Notes under the pieces: generated by a model
The model's input: only the letters and a program-made list of their open reading frames with translations
Told to the model about the DNA's origin: nothing
Databases searched by the model: none
Program-made: the position numbers and the translations under genes
Assembly (NCBI GenBank): GCA_023269675.1
Contig: JAHFSX010000008.1
Span: 1 to 64,000 of the forward strand
Source: Verrucomicrobiota bacterium
GTDB lineage: Bacteria > Verrucomicrobiota > Kiritimatiellia > RFP12 > UBA1067
DNA: 64,000 nucleotides
Direction of reading: 5' to 3'
Shown: in pieces, positions 63,070-64,000 of the stretch
Layout of the letters: the number at the start of each line of letters is the position of its first letter
Position numbering within the stretch: position 1 is the first letter of the stretch

Positions 63070-64000
63070 CTAAAACTTGCCGTTCACCTCGAACCGCAGC
63101 CAGTAGGCCGCGTCCTCGTCTACGGCGGCGGTCTCATGCCGGTAATAATCGCCGTAGACAAGCGTCTCGCCCACCACCGCCCCGGTCAGATCGCCGCGCT
63201 GGCCGAACACGTTGGAGAGGAGCGGGAAGTCGTAGCGGAGCTGCGTGAAGAAGCCGCGGTAATCGTCCGTCGCGCCGTTGTCCCTCTCGGCGGCGAACAT
63301 CGGCCCGGACTGCAGCTTGACCGTCTGCTTCCTGTGCGGCTCGACGGCGGCTTCGAGGTGCGGATAGATCAGGTTGGACCAGCGGTACTGGTCGTACATG
63401 CCCGAGGCGATCTCGCTGAACCAGGTGGTGCGGTTGAACACCGGATTCCAGCCGCTGTCGGTGCCGCCGCCGGCGGTCTTGTAGTAGCTGTCCTCATCGC
63501 CCGACAAGTACAACAGCGCGCCCGTCAGCCTGGGCTTCCCGAACACCTCTTTCTCGGAGTAGGTCAGGCCCGCATACCCCATGTACGCGAAAATGTCGCG
63601 GCGCTGCAGCCCCTCCTCGCCGTCCACGCCGCCCGCCTGCACGGCGGCCTCGAGCTCGCCCGAGAGCTTGTCGTTGAGCTTCGGCGCCAGGCGCGTGCCG
63701 AGCGTGTGGAAGTCGCGCCCCGGGTAACGCTTGCCCGCGCTGTCGTAGAAACGCGTCTCCTGTTTCCAGATCCAGTAGAGCTCCGTCGGGACGTCTTCGA
63801 CCTCGTTGCAGTGGAGGTAAGCCATCAGACCCCGCTCGCCCATCTTGGAGTAGGGGTCGCCGCTCCGGATCTTGGTGAGATCATACGGATCATGCGGATT
63901 GCCCAGCGTCGCGTCGTCGCGGTAGGGGTTCCACGTGCCCATGAGGTCGACGTCGCTCTTCTCCAGCATCCTGACCTTCGCCAGAACGGCATTGAAGTAG
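63070..64000 (-). CDS. Alginate-export-like outer-membrane beta-barrel (5' end outside window)
   Basis: The frame is open to the window edge, so the N-terminus is missing; at least 310 residues are present. The sequence alternates short beta-strand stretches with loops (GTWNPYRDDATLGNPHDPYDLTKI, YSKMGERGLMAYLHC), including FHTLGTRLAPKLNDKLSGELEAAVQ, typical of AlgE/alginate-export family barrels. It ends with a strand finishing in phenylalanine (YWLRFEVNGKF), the signal used for outer-membrane assembly. It likely forms a passive pore for a polymer or solute. Direction and spacing do not place it in the phoBR operon. Confidence 0.75.
   Translation of the reverse strand, partial: YFNAVLAKVRMLEKSDVDLMGTWNPYRDDATLGNPHDPYDLTKIRSGDPYSKMGERGLMAYLHCNEVEDVPTELYWIWKQETRFYDSAGKRYPGRDFHTLGTRLAPKLNDKLSGELEAAVQAGGVDGEEGLQRRDIFAYMGYAGLTYSEKEVFGKPRLTGALLYLSGDEDSYYKTAGGGTDSGWNPVFNRTTWFSEIASGMYDQYRWSNLIYPHLEAAVEPHRKQTVKLQSGPMFAAERDNGATDDYRGFFTQLRYDFPLLSNVFGQRGDLTGAVVGETLVYGDYYRHETAAVDEDAAYWLRFEVNGKF

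Overview
The window is a 64 kb, GC-rich, densely coding bacterial segment with about 36 protein genes. Gene content points to the PVC superphylum, most likely a Kiritimatiellota/Verrucomicrobiota-type organism. The pointers are giant secreted proteins with lamin-tail, CotH and autotransporter-associated repeat domains, a hydrazine-synthase-alpha-like multiheme protein, a MoxR/DUF58/von Willebrand cluster with very large members, and a Gfo/Idh oxidoreductase with a Tat-type leader. This placement is inferred from gene content only. No rRNA, tRNA, CRISPR array, transposase or prophage gene was seen.

Layout. 1-5 kb: end of a small membrane protein, a DinG-type helicase, an RluA-type pseudouridine synthase and a double-PAS protein. 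5-12 kb: a rightward run (zinc-ribbon protein, GT4 glycosyltransferase, MalY/PatB C-S lyase, secreted DNA/RNA nuclease, GNAT, Gfo/Idh oxidoreductase, UroD-family protein). 12-15.4 kb: a siroheme nitrite/sulfite reductase translationally coupled to a ferredoxin/FAD electron-transfer subunit. 15.5-22.5 kb: an AsmA-like protein, a VapBC toxin-antitoxin pair with a clear promoter, a small unknown protein, a NUDIX hydrolase and FolC. 22.8-35 kb: a five-gene leftward Bat-like cluster (MoxR ATPase, DUF58, BatA-PA14 fusion, vWA/amidotransferase-like protein, 1343-residue coiled-coil membrane protein). 35-39.4 kb: DUF5009 membrane acyltransferase, HzsA-like cytochrome, MarC. 39.6-50.8 kb: two tandem paralogous CotH/lamin-tail giants of about 1830 residues. 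51-55 kb: rny-ymdB-xseA-xseB, divergent from an RsmB-type methyltransferase. 56.5-60.4 kb: malic enzyme, a divergent ArsB/SLC13-like permease, DUF502. 60.4-64 kb: PhoR/PhoB-type two-component system and the 3' part of an alginate-export-like outer-membrane barrel.

The most unusual content is between the genes. (1) REP-like hairpins preceded by a GTAG tetranucleotide occur singly and in inverted pairs, and in several places the neighbouring gene's TAG stop lies inside the element. (2) A composite element of about 230 bp occurs in two near-complete diverged copies 38 kb apart in opposite orientation, plus two fragments; it has a leading hairpin, TTAGGAG words, a short open frame and a terminal hairpin whose stem differs by paired changes. 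(3) Several families of imperfect palindromes are built from short tandem words (AACATCG, TTCAACG, CTCCTAA, GGATTA, GACACGAA). (4) Every gap within the Bat-like cluster holds a different one of these repeats. No enzyme that could mobilise or copy these elements is encoded here.

Most calls rest on motif reading and family knowledge; no alignment, database search or structure prediction was run.
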